Positions 49,853-57,833 of a stretch of 64,000 nucleotides of DNA are shown one piece after another (the stretch's first letter is position 1; each line of letters opens with the position of its first letter). The notes under the pieces are model-generated. The model was not told the DNA's origin. It worked only from the letters and a program-made list of their open reading frames with translations, and did not search any database. Origin of the DNA: Paraburkholderia diazotrophica (GTDB taxonomy: Bacteria > Pseudomonadota > Gammaproteobacteria > Burkholderiales > Burkholderiaceae). The stretch lies in contig NZ_FNYE01000011.1 in assembly GCF_900108945.1 (NCBI RefSeq), positions 156,169-220,168 on the forward strand, written 5' to 3'. Both the position numbers and the translations under genes were made by a program.

Positions 49853-51586
49853 TTGAAACTAATCGATAAAGCAAAGTTCTCTGCAACAGCCCTGGCAGTG
49901 GCCGGGCTTTTCACAACCTCCGCGGGATTTCTCGAATCCGCACCGGCCTACGCCAAGGCCCCTCCCAAACAGCAAGTCGTACTCGATGCATCGGCCGTGG
50001 CCGTCGCGGACAAGTACAGCGCCGATGCCGCCGAGCAGATCTTCAAGGAAGGCGGCAATGCCGTCGATGCGGCCGTCGCAATTGCGTTCACACTGGCCGT
50101 CACGTATCCCGAAGCGGGCAATATCGGCGGTGGCGGTTTCATGACGCTGTACATGAACGGCAAGCCGTATTTCATCGACTATCGTGAGCGTGCGCCGCTC
50201 GCTGCGACGCGCACGATGTATCTCGACGAGCAGGGCAACGTCATCAAGGGCAAGAGCCTTTATGGCTACGATGCCGTTGGCGTGCCGGGAACGGTTGCAG
50301 GCATGTGGGAAGCGCAGCATCGCTTCGGCAAGCTGACGTGGAAGCAGGTGCTGGCGCCCGCAATCAAATATGCGCGCGATGGATTCGAAGTCGACGAGCA
50401 GCTTGCGCAGCGGCGCGAAAATGCGGAAAAGGACTTTGGCGACAAAACGAATTTCGACACCTATTTCGGCAATCTGAAACAGGGCGTCAATTTCAGGCAG
50501 CCGGATCTTGCAGCTGTGCTGACGCGCATCGCGAATCAGGGCGCACGCGAGTTCTATAACGGCAAGACGGCCGACCTGATCGCGGCGTCGATGAAGAAGG
50601 GCCACGGCCTCATCACGAAGCGCGACTTGCAGGAGTACAAGGCCGTGTGGCGTCAGCCCGTCCAGGCGAACTGGAACGGCTATCGCGTGATTACCGCGCC
50701 GCCTCCGAGCTCAGGCGGTATCGGCCTCGTGCAATTGCTGAAGATGAAGGCGGACCGGAAGGACGACTTCAATAATGTCGCGCTCAATTCGCCGCAGTAC
50801 ATCCATCTGATTTCGGAAATCGAAAAGCGCGTGTTTGCGGACCGCGCGCAATACCTTGGCGATCCCGACTTCTATAAGGTGCCGATTACGCAACTGACCG
50901 ACGATGCGTATATCGCGAAGCGCGCATCGGAAGTGAACCCGACCACGCCGTCGGACACGAAGAGCGTGCAGCCGGGGCTGGGCACGTCGATGCCCGAGAA
51001 AGCCGAGACGACGCATTTCTCGGTGGTCGACAAGTGGGGTAACGCCGTCTCGAACACGTACACGGTCAACGGTTATTTCGGCTCGGGCGTCGTGGCGGAA
51101 GGCACGGGTATCGTGCTGAACGACGAGATGGACGACTTCGCGTCGAAGCCGGGCGTGCCGAACATGTTCGGCGTGGTGGGCAGCGACGCGAACTCGATCG
51201 AACCGAAGAAGCGTCCGTTGTCGTCGATGACGCCGACCATTCTGACGAAGGACGGCAAGGTGTCGCTCGTGATCGGCACGCCGGGCGGCTCGCGCATCTT
51301 CACGTCGATCTTCCAGGTGATCAACAACGTGTACGACTTCAACATGCCGTTGAACGAAGCCGTTGGCGCGATGCGTTTTCACCATCAGCTGCTGCCGCCG
51401 AACACGATTTTCTGGGAGCCGTACAAGCCGATCGACGGAGACCTCGCGAAGCAGGTCGAAGCGAAGGGCTACACGTTGCAGGCACAGAATTTCAACGGCG
51501 ACATTCAGGCGATCAAGATCAACGGAGAGACGCCGCAACCCGTATCCGACCCACGTGGACGCGGTGTGACGCGAGTGATACCGTAA
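49853..51586 (+). CDS. ggt: Gamma-glutamyltransferase
   Basis: A 577-residue periplasmic Ntn-hydrolase. An N-terminal signal segment (ATALAVAGLFTTSAG...AYA) is followed by the large subunit, and the autocatalytic Thr386 starts the small subunit (AETTHFSVVD). The double-Gly oxyanion loop is in GTPGGSRIF. It hydrolyses or transfers gamma-glutamyl groups of glutathione and related peptides. A TTG start at 49853 is chosen because TGGAGACACGCA precedes it and the signal peptide then begins with KLIDKAK; no good ATG is near. It lies after the doeD terminator, so it is a separate unit. Confidence 0.93.
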   Translation: MKLIDKAKFSATALAVAGLFTTSAGFLESAPAYAKAPPKQQVVLDASAVAVADKYSADAAEQIFKEGGNAVDAAVAIAFTLAVTYPEAGNIGGGGFMTLYMNGKPYFIDYRERAPLAATRTMYLDEQGNVIKGKSLYGYDAVGVPGTVAGMWEAQHRFGKLTWKQVLAPAIKYARDGFEVDEQLAQRRENAEKDFGDKTNFDTYFGNLKQGVNFRQPDLAAVLTRIANQGAREFYNGKTADLIAASMKKGHGLITKRDLQEYKAVWRQPVQANWNGYRVITAPPPSSGGIGLVQLLKMKADRKDDFNNVALNSPQYIHLISEIEKRVFADRAQYLGDPDFYKVPITQLTDDAYIAKRASEVNPTTPSDTKSVQPGLGTSMPEKAETTHFSVVDKWGNAVSNTYTVNGYFGSGVVAEGTGIVLNDEMDDFASKPGVPNMFGVVGSDANSIEPKKRPLSSMTPTILTKDGKVSLVIGTPGGSRIFTSIFQVINNVYDFNMPLNEAVGAMRFHHQLLPPNTIFWEPYKPIDGDLAKQVEAKGYTLQAQNFNGDIQAIKINGETPQPVSDPRGRGVTRVIP

Positions 51587-51687
51587 CAGCGTGACGTGCA
51601 TCGGCACGTCGTGTTGATTCGCTTTGCAGCGGGCATTGCCGGAATGGCAGTGTCCGCTGTTTTCACTTTCAGCAGCGGGAGAGAGCG

Positions 51688-52074
51688 ATGAATCAGCCAG
51701 TCAAACAGAACGATGCAGCCGGGCCGCGCTTCGAAGGATTGAGCGCCGTTACGCTGGCCACGCACGACATGCAGCGCGCCGTTGCGTTTTACCTTGCGCT
51801 TGGGTTTCCGCTTTCTTATGGCGGGCCGTCCGAAGCATTTACGTCGTTTGCATTCGGCGGCACTTATCTGAATCTGATCGTCGACACGCGAGGGCCCGTT
51901 CTGTGGTGGGGACGGGTTATCGTTCACGTGTCCGACGTGGACGCCGTCTATCGCAACGCGCTTGCGGCGGGATTCACGCCCGAGGCCGCGCCCGCCGATG
52001 CTTCATGGGGCGAGCGGTACTTTCATATTTGCGATCCCGATGGACATGAGATCAGTATTGCAAAGAGGCTTTAA
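51688..52074 (+). CDS. VOC family (glyoxalase/bleomycin-resistance-like) protein
   Basis: A 128-residue single VOC domain. VTLATHDMQRAVAFYLALGFPL (about 18-39) is the first beta-alpha-beta unit, and the C-terminal YFHICDPDGHEISIAKRL is the typical last strand with the metal-ligand Glu. It may be a lyase, dioxygenase or binding protein; the substrate cannot be inferred. GGGAGAGAGCG before the ATG supports the start. It stands alone between ggt and ppk2. Confidence 0.9.
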   Translation: MNQPVKQNDAAGPRFEGLSAVTLATHDMQRAVAFYLALGFPLSYGGPSEAFTSFAFGGTYLNLIVDTRGPVLWWGRVIVHVSDVDAVYRNALAAGFTPEAAPADASWGERYFHICDPDGHEISIAKRL

Positions 52075-52243
52075 CGCCTTTCGTCTGCGGCCGCGCAAAC
52101 GCAAGGCAAGCCACTGCTGGCGCGCTGTTGGGCGCATCGGCAGATGGAGTAATATGAATGATACCCACAATCGCCACAATCACAAGAGCCCACGCGCAGA
52201 GTAACCCCCTTCCGTGGAATGGAAGAAACCAGGAGCCACTGTG

Positions 52244-53170
52244 ATGAAGGAATCCGAGCAGGAATTTGACGACGCGGCGCTCGCCGCGCGGCAGCGCCGT
52301 TTCGAAGAAGACCTTGTCGACGCGTACGACGAGGAACTGGAAATGGAAGTGGACGACCGTATTCTCGACGGCTCGGAGGGCTTTACGCCCGAGGCACGCG
52401 AAGCCCGCAAGCACTATTTCCGCGAGTTGTTCCGGCTGCAAGGCGAACTCGTCAAGCTCCAGGACTGGATCGTCAAGACGGGTCATCGCCTCGTCGTGAT
52501 CTTCGAGGGCCGCGATGCGGCAGGCAAGGGCGGTGCGATCAAGCGCATCACGCAGCGACTGAATCCGCGTGTATGCCGCGTCGCCGCGCTGCCCGCACCG
52601 AACAACCGCGAGCGCACGCAGTGGTACTTCCAGCGCTATGTGAGCCATCTGCCCGCAGGCGGCGAAATGGTGCTGTTCGATCGCAGCTGGTACAACCGCG
52701 CGGGCGTCGAACGCGTCATGGGCTTTTGTAACGACGACGAGTACGAAGAGTTTTTCCGCTCAGTACCCGAATTCGAAAAGATGCTGGTGCGCAGCGGCGT
52801 CCAGATTCTCAAGTACTGGTTCTCCATCACCGACGAGGAACAGGAAATCCGCTTCCAGGCGCGCATTCAAGATCCGCTCAAGCAATGGAAGCTGAGCCCG
52901 ATGGACCTCGAAAGCCGTCGGCGTTGGGAGGACTATACGCAAGCGAAGGAAGTGATGTTGCAGCGCTCTCATATCCCCGAGGCGCCGTGGTGGGTCGTGC
53001 AGGCCGTCGACAAGAAGCGTGCGCGCCTGAACTGCATTCATCATCTGCTGAGTCAGGTCCCGTATCACGAGATCGAACATCCGTCCATCATGTTGCCGGA
53101 ACGCGTGTATCACGACGATTACATTCGTCAGCCTGTGCCGTCGACGATGATCGTGCCAGAAGTCTATTGA
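52244..53170 (+). CDS. ppk2: Polyphosphate kinase 2
   Basis: A 308-residue PPK2-family enzyme that transfers phosphate between polyphosphate and nucleotides. Walker A is FEGRDAAGKGGAIKRI (about 96-111) and Walker B-like VLFDRSWYNRAGVERVMGF (about 152-170), with the lid-module Arg residues. One-domain architecture fits class I or III. An acidic N-terminal extension (about 1-45) is rich in Glu and Asp. AGGAG stands 8-11 nt before ATG 52244, though a GTG at 52241 is equally spaced. Three 13-bp tandem repeats and a terminator follow. Confidence 0.93.
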   Translation: MKESEQEFDDAALAARQRRFEEDLVDAYDEELEMEVDDRILDGSEGFTPEAREARKHYFRELFRLQGELVKLQDWIVKTGHRLVVIFEGRDAAGKGGAIKRITQRLNPRVCRVAALPAPNNRERTQWYFQRYVSHLPAGGEMVLFDRSWYNRAGVERVMGFCNDDEYEEFFRSVPEFEKMLVRSGVQILKYWFSITDEEQEIRFQARIQDPLKQWKLSPMDLESRRRWEDYTQAKEVMLQRSHIPEAPWWVVQAVDKKRARLNCIHHLLSQVPYHEIEHPSIMLPERVYHDDYIRQPVPSTMIVPEVY

Positions 53171-53187
53171 TCGATACCCGGTTGATA

Positions 53188-53226
53188 GGTCCTGGTCATA
53201 GGCCCTGGTCATAGGCCCTGTTCATA
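53188..53226 (+). repeat. Three tandem 13-bp repeats after ppk2
   Basis: GGTCCTGGTCATA, GGCCCTGGTCATA and GGCCCTGTTCATA follow each other without spacers, 18 bp after the ppk2 stop and 12 bp before its terminator. Confidence 0.85.
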
Positions 53227-53237
53227 GGGCTCAAATG

Positions 53238-53266
53238 AAAGCGCGGCTTGCTGGCCGCGCTTTTTT
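53238..53266 (+). terminator. Terminator after ppk2
   Basis: Perfect 10-bp stem AAAGCGCGGC (53238-53247) with GCCGCGCTTT (53254-53263), followed by TTTGTTT. The A/T ends make it possibly bidirectional, serving the convergent phosphate transporter too. Confidence 0.88.
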
Positions 53267-53295
53267 GTTTGCCCTCGCGGGCGAAAGGCCGTCGA

Positions 53296-54885
53296 TCAGA
53301 AGGTATGCCGGAACACCCAGTACAGGCACGCCGACAACGCAATCGACGCCGGCAGTGTCAACACCCATGCCAGCACGAGGCTGCGCACGGTGCCCCATTG
53401 CAGCCCCGAGCCGTTTGCAGCCATCGTGCCTGCAACGCCTGAGGACAGTACGTGCGTCGTCGAGACGGGCAGACCGTAGACGTCGGCGGCACCGATCGTC
53501 ACCATCGCGACGAGCTCGGCCGACGCACCCTGGCCATAGGTCAGATGCTGCTTGCCGATCTTCTCGCCCACCGTCACGACGATCCGCTTCCAGCCCACCA
53601 TCGTGCCGAGACCCAGCGCAATCGCCACCGCGACCTTGACCCAGGTCGGAATGAACTTCGTCGCGTGATCCATCTGCTTCTTGAAGTTGTCGATCGCTTT
53701 GGCGTCGCCCGGTGCAAACGCGGGCTGCTTCGCTTTTTCCATCAGACGGATCGCTTCGGACGCCACATACATGTTGTTGCGAACGTTATCGACCATGTCT
53801 TGCGGCACGTTCGCCATCGAACCGGACGCGCTGACCTGCTGGCCGATCTGTTCCGACAGCTTCTGCAGTGCGGGCACCGTCGCGGGCGTCAGTTGACGCG
53901 TGCGCACATAGTTCTCCACTTCGGTGCGTGGTGCTGCGACGGGCGGCGCGCCCTCGGTTGCATACTTGCCGAGCGTCGCGGAAGCTTGCTGCGAAACGGC
54001 GAGGAACGTCTGCGTTTCCGTTGCATTGACAGCCTTGTTCAGCGCATAAGCCGTCGGCACCGTGCCGATCAGGATCAGCATGATGAGGCCCATGCCCTTC
54101 TGTCCATCGTTCGAACCGTGCGCGAATGAAACGCCCGTGCAGGTCAGAATCAGCAACGCGCGAATCCAGAACGGCGGCGGCTCTTTGCCCTTCGGCTCGG
54201 CATAGAGTTCGGGCACGCGCACGACCGCCTTGAGGATCAGCAGCAGCAGCGCTGCCAGCAGGAAGCCGACGATAGGTGAAAACAGCAGCGATTTGCCGAC
54301 ACCGAGCGCTTGCGCCCAGTCGACGCCGCTCGTGCCGTTCGGGCCGTGCAGCATCTGGTTCATCAAGCCGACGCCGATGATCGAGCCGATCAGCGTATGC
54401 GAACTCGACGACGGCAAGCCGAACCACCACGTGCCGAGATTCCAGATGATTGCGGCGATAAGCAGCGCAAAGACCATTGCAAAGCCGGCGCTGGTGCCCA
54501 CCTGCAGAATCAGTTCGACGGGCAGCAATTGAAGAATGCCGAATGCGACTGCGCCCGTCGAAGTCAGCACGCCGAGAAAATTCCATGTGCCCGACCAGAC
54601 GACGGCCACGCCAGGCGTCAGCGAGTGGGTATAGATGACGGTCGCGACCGCGTTCGCCGTGTCGTGAAAGCCGTTGACGAATTCGAAGCCGAGCGCGATC
54701 AACAGGGCAATACCGAGAAGCAGATACGGAACAAACGAACCCATGCGCACGGATTCGAGGTCACCGGTCAACTGGAACGCGCAATAGATGACGCCCGCGA
54801 CAAGCGCGATCAAAAAGACGGCGACGCCTAAATTGCGGTTCTTCGCGGTTGCAGTACCTGGTTGCGGATAGGAGAGTTCCGGCAT
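53296..54885 (-). CDS. pit: Inorganic phosphate transporter, PiT family
   Basis: A 529-residue low-affinity phosphate permease. The two PiT signature repeats are visible: ALGFEFVNGFHDTANAVATVIYT (about 62-84), and near the C-terminus GLPVSTTHVLSSGVAGTMAANG. About ten helices surround a central cytoplasmic region of about 120 residues (about 310-430), longer than in E. coli PitA. It imports metal-phosphate with protons. ATG 54885 with GGATAGGAGAG upstream is preferred over a longer frame. It converges with ppk2, so phosphate uptake and polyphosphate metabolism lie side by side. Confidence 0.94.
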   Translation of the reverse strand: MPELSYPQPGTATAKNRNLGVAVFLIALVAGVIYCAFQLTGDLESVRMGSFVPYLLLGIALLIALGFEFVNGFHDTANAVATVIYTHSLTPGVAVVWSGTWNFLGVLTSTGAVAFGILQLLPVELILQVGTSAGFAMVFALLIAAIIWNLGTWWFGLPSSSSHTLIGSIIGVGLMNQMLHGPNGTSGVDWAQALGVGKSLLFSPIVGFLLAALLLLILKAVVRVPELYAEPKGKEPPPFWIRALLILTCTGVSFAHGSNDGQKGMGLIMLILIGTVPTAYALNKAVNATETQTFLAVSQQASATLGKYATEGAPPVAAPRTEVENYVRTRQLTPATVPALQKLSEQIGQQVSASGSMANVPQDMVDNVRNNMYVASEAIRLMEKAKQPAFAPGDAKAIDNFKKQMDHATKFIPTWVKVAVAIALGLGTMVGWKRIVVTVGEKIGKQHLTYGQGASAELVAMVTIGAADVYGLPVSTTHVLSSGVAGTMAANGSGLQWGTVRSLVLAWVLTLPASIALSACLYWVFRHTF

Positions 54886-55363
54886 GGCCTGGGCCTCGGG
54901 GGAAGGTTCGGGGGATTTACGATGCTGCAAGGGCAGTATGTCTGTACGATGACAACGGCGTGACGGATGCTGCCCCTTAACGTTTATGCCCTGAATCAAG
55001 GGGTTTTTGAACGGCGATGCGCGCTCGTCCGTGCATGCGATGTTGTAGTGCCTTAAAAGAAGAGCGCGTTGGCTAAAGCGCTAAAACGCCTGCTTGGCTT
55101 CGAAACATTGGCGGCATCGGCCGTGCCACTGACAAGCGGCCATTGATCACACCAGGCCTCGATCAACCTCTTGTGGGAAAACAACACACACGAGCGACAG
55201 AAGCGCTTCCACCCATTAATTGGGCTCAATGCAGGTTGCGGTGCTGGTATTCTTTTTATATCAATCCACGACCTTGCGTCTGCATTGAATGCAAGGCCCA
55301 CATACCACGCGCAATGACCGTCGCGCGTGCCTGAATTCCCCGCAGTCACTTGCTCAGAGAGCG
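54886..55363. other. Intergenic region, 478 bp
   Basis: The divergent upstream regions of the phosphate transporter (minus) and the diguanylate cyclase (plus). No Pho box, hairpin or gene was recognised; a minus frame of about 116 codons shows no family character or ribosome site. Confidence 0.4.
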
Positions 55364-56443
55364 ATGAAGTTGGCAACGAATAGCAAGGCCGCGCAAGGGA
55401 CACGCTTTGTCGAGCGCATCTACCGTTTGCGCATTGCCGGGCTAGGACTTGGTTTCTTCTGTGTCGCTTCCGTATTCGCGCAACAGCATCGCGGATTCGT
55501 GCTGTGGGCGCTGCTCGTGTTCCATGGTTTCTTCTGGCCGCATGTCGCGCGGCGTGCCGCTCTTGCCTGTTCCGTGCCCTCTCGGGGCGAGCGCGTGAAC
55601 CTGATGGTCGACACGCTGCTGGGCGGCTTCTGGGTCGTCGCGATGCAGTTCAATGTGCTGCCCAGTGTACTGATTCTCGCGATGCTCAGCATGGACAACA
55701 TCGCGGCCGGCGGTCTTCGGCTATTTGCACGCGGCGCGGTCGCGCATGTACTCGGATTGCTTGTGGGGCTCGTCACACTGGGCTTTATCTTTGCGCCAAT
55801 ATCGCAGATGCCCGTGGTTCTCGGGTGTCTGCCGTTCCTTGTCGTTTATCCGCCCGCTTTCGGTCTGACGAGCTACCGGTTGTCGCTCGAGCTTGCGCAG
55901 CGCACACGGGAACTGGAACGTCTGAGCCGGACAGACGGCTTGACGCGCTTGTGGAACCGGCGGCATTGGGAAGGGCTGCTCGCCGACGAATTCGAACGAT
56001 GCCGCGCGAACCGCTACGCGTCATGCCTTCTGCTGATCGACCTCGACCACTTCAAGCGCATCAACGATACGATGGGCCATCCTGCTGGAGACGCTGTGCT
56101 ACAGGCATTCGCGGATCTGCTGCGCCGCCATTTCCGCGCGGGCGACAGCATTGGACGCTACGGCGGAGAGGAGTTCGGCGTCGTGCTGCCGGGTGCGACG
56201 TTGCGCGAAGCGCATGCCGTCGCGAAAGCACTCGTGCAGCGCGTGCGGGAGAAGTGCAAAGAAGCATCGGCGGAATGTCCGTGTACGATCAGCGTGGGTA
56301 TCGCCCAACTCACCGACGATATATCCGACTATCACACGTGGCTGCTGGAGGCCGACCGCAGCCTGTATCAGGCGAAGACGACGGGGCGCGACCGGATCGT
56401 CGTCGGCGGGTTTGCACCCGTGCAGGAAGCCGCGCGCGGCTAA
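55364..56443 (+). CDS. MASE2-GGDEF diguanylate cyclase
   Basis: A 359-residue membrane-bound cyclase. The N-terminal MASE2 sensor (about 1-180, beginning FVERIYRLRIAGLGLGFF) has about five helices. The GGDEF domain (about 190-350) has the intact active site GGEEF (about 267-271) and, five residues before it, an RAGD inhibitory site (RxxD). It should therefore make cyclic di-GMP with product feedback. MASE2-GGDEF proteins such as AdrA/DgcC drive cellulose or biofilm formation. ATG 55364 is used because upstream codons in frame do not fit MASE2. Monocistronic. Confidence 0.93.
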   Translation: MKLATNSKAAQGTRFVERIYRLRIAGLGLGFFCVASVFAQQHRGFVLWALLVFHGFFWPHVARRAALACSVPSRGERVNLMVDTLLGGFWVVAMQFNVLPSVLILAMLSMDNIAAGGLRLFARGAVAHVLGLLVGLVTLGFIFAPISQMPVVLGCLPFLVVYPPAFGLTSYRLSLELAQRTRELERLSRTDGLTRLWNRRHWEGLLADEFERCRANRYASCLLLIDLDHFKRINDTMGHPAGDAVLQAFADLLRRHFRAGDSIGRYGGEEFGVVLPGATLREAHAVAKALVQRVREKCKEASAECPCTISVGIAQLTDDISDYHTWLLEADRSLYQAKTTGRDRIVVGGFAPVQEAARG

Positions 56444-56640
56444 AGCGGCGCGTCGCGCTAACGCAGTCTCAAGACACACGCCTGGAGAATAGTGCTCAGG
56501 CGAAGCACCTTTGAAGCACGTAAATAACGCCCGCAAATTCGAACGGAACAGCGCCCATTTGACGACGTAGCAGATCGGCCGATCGCACGCGTTGAGGCGC
56601 TTGCCGACACATGGAATCGCGTACGCATTAAATGCGCGCT

Positions 56641-57708
56641 TCAGGAAACGGCGCCTCTCGGCGCAATACCGCGCAGTGTAATGCCGCGCTCTTTGCGCAC
56701 CGCGCGGCTTTTTTCGTGCGTGGGATGCGCGACGCTCTCTTCCTCGGCGCTCGAAGGCTCGACCGCATAGCCACGCCGTTCCCATGCGTCGAGTCCGCCT
56801 TTTAGCGCGCGCACTCGCGTAAAGCCCTTGCTTCGCATATGCTGCGACAACGCCTTTGCCGTGACGTCGTCGGCGCAAACGCAATAGACGACGACATCGC
56901 GTGCAAGCAATGCGGCGTCGACGGTGCCGGGCGAATTGATGTCGAGCGGCAGTGCGCCCGGAATGCGCTGCGGCGCCTGTGCTTGCACTGCTGCAGGGCG
57001 GGCGTCGAGCACGATGGGCGGCTTGTCGGCGTGCATCATCGCATCGAGCTGTTCGGACGAGACGGGCGCAAGCGACAGCGGCTGTTGCAGCCGCCAGCGC
57101 TGGATCAGGCGGAACGCCAGATACGCGACTGCGATTGCGAACAGCACATCGACGATCGTCCAGCCATGAGCCCGCACTTCGAAAATCAACAGGCTGAGCT
57201 GATGCTCGAATATCGCGCCGCCGAGCAACCAGAACGTCGCCCACGCGACGATACCCACGGCATCCCATGCGAAAAAAATCACGGCGCCGACGCGCGTCGT
57301 GCCCATCAGCGGCGGCGTGATGATCGCAAGCCCCGGCACGAACTTCGACACCGACACGATGGCCGGGCCGAGGCGAACGAAGAGCGCGCGCGCTTTACGC
57401 ATGTGCACTTCGACAGCAGCCGACAGGCGGGCGAGCGCGCGGATCAGCCGTCGGCCGAGCAGGCGGCCCGCCAGGAACCACGTGCCGTCGCCGATCAGTG
57501 CGCCTGCGAGGGCCGCTGTCAGCACGTGCCAGAACGACAGATGGCCATTCGCGATGGCCGTCCCCGCAAGCAGCAGCACGGGCACGGCGGGCACGGGAAC
57601 GCCGAGGCGCGTGAGCAGCACGTTCGCGAAAACGACGGTTGCGCCCCAGGTTGATATTGCCGATGAGTGGAACTCGACCAATTGCAGCGACTCCTTGGCG
57701 CTCTGCAT
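56641..57708 (-). CDS. DedA family membrane protein fused to a rhodanese domain
   Basis: A 355-residue fusion. Residues about 20-205 form a DedA/SNARE-associated membrane domain (VFANVLLTRLGVPVPAVPVL, then GALIGDGTWFLAGRLLGRR and KFVPGLAIITPPLMG). Residues about 220-320 form a rhodanese domain with active-site Cys in VVYCVCADD. DedA proteins flip phospholipids or undecaprenyl phosphate; rhodaneses transfer sulfane sulfur or bind it. A basic tail ends the protein. It is on the same strand as, and 125 bp after, another DedA fusion gene. How the two domains cooperate is unknown. Confidence 0.9.
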   Translation of the reverse strand: MQSAKESLQLVEFHSSAISTWGATVVFANVLLTRLGVPVPAVPVLLLAGTAIANGHLSFWHVLTAALAGALIGDGTWFLAGRLLGRRLIRALARLSAAVEVHMRKARALFVRLGPAIVSVSKFVPGLAIITPPLMGTTRVGAVIFFAWDAVGIVAWATFWLLGGAIFEHQLSLLIFEVRAHGWTIVDVLFAIAVAYLAFRLIQRWRLQQPLSLAPVSSEQLDAMMHADKPPIVLDARPAAVQAQAPQRIPGALPLDINSPGTVDAALLARDVVVYCVCADDVTAKALSQHMRSKGFTRVRALKGGLDAWERRGYAVEPSSAEEESVAHPTHEKSRAVRKERGITLRGIAPRGAVS

Positions 57709-57833
57709 CGCTTCGCGTCTCGCGTTGCCTGTCGCGTGATTCGCGCCGGCAGCCGCTCATTGTTGCACGGCTAAACGCATCGCGCGTGTCAGCGTAAGAG
57801 CGCACCAAGCTTGAGCCAAGAGAACACGCGACA

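Noticed and set aside
52154..52204. Sixteen-codon His/Asn-rich peptide before ppk2
   Set aside because: Too short to judge, no ribosome site, and it overlaps the likely promoter of ppk2.
55053..55403. Minus-strand frame of about 116 codons between pit and the cyclase gene
   Set aside because: No ribosome site, amino-acid make-up unlike the genome's proteins, and it overlaps the start of the cyclase gene.
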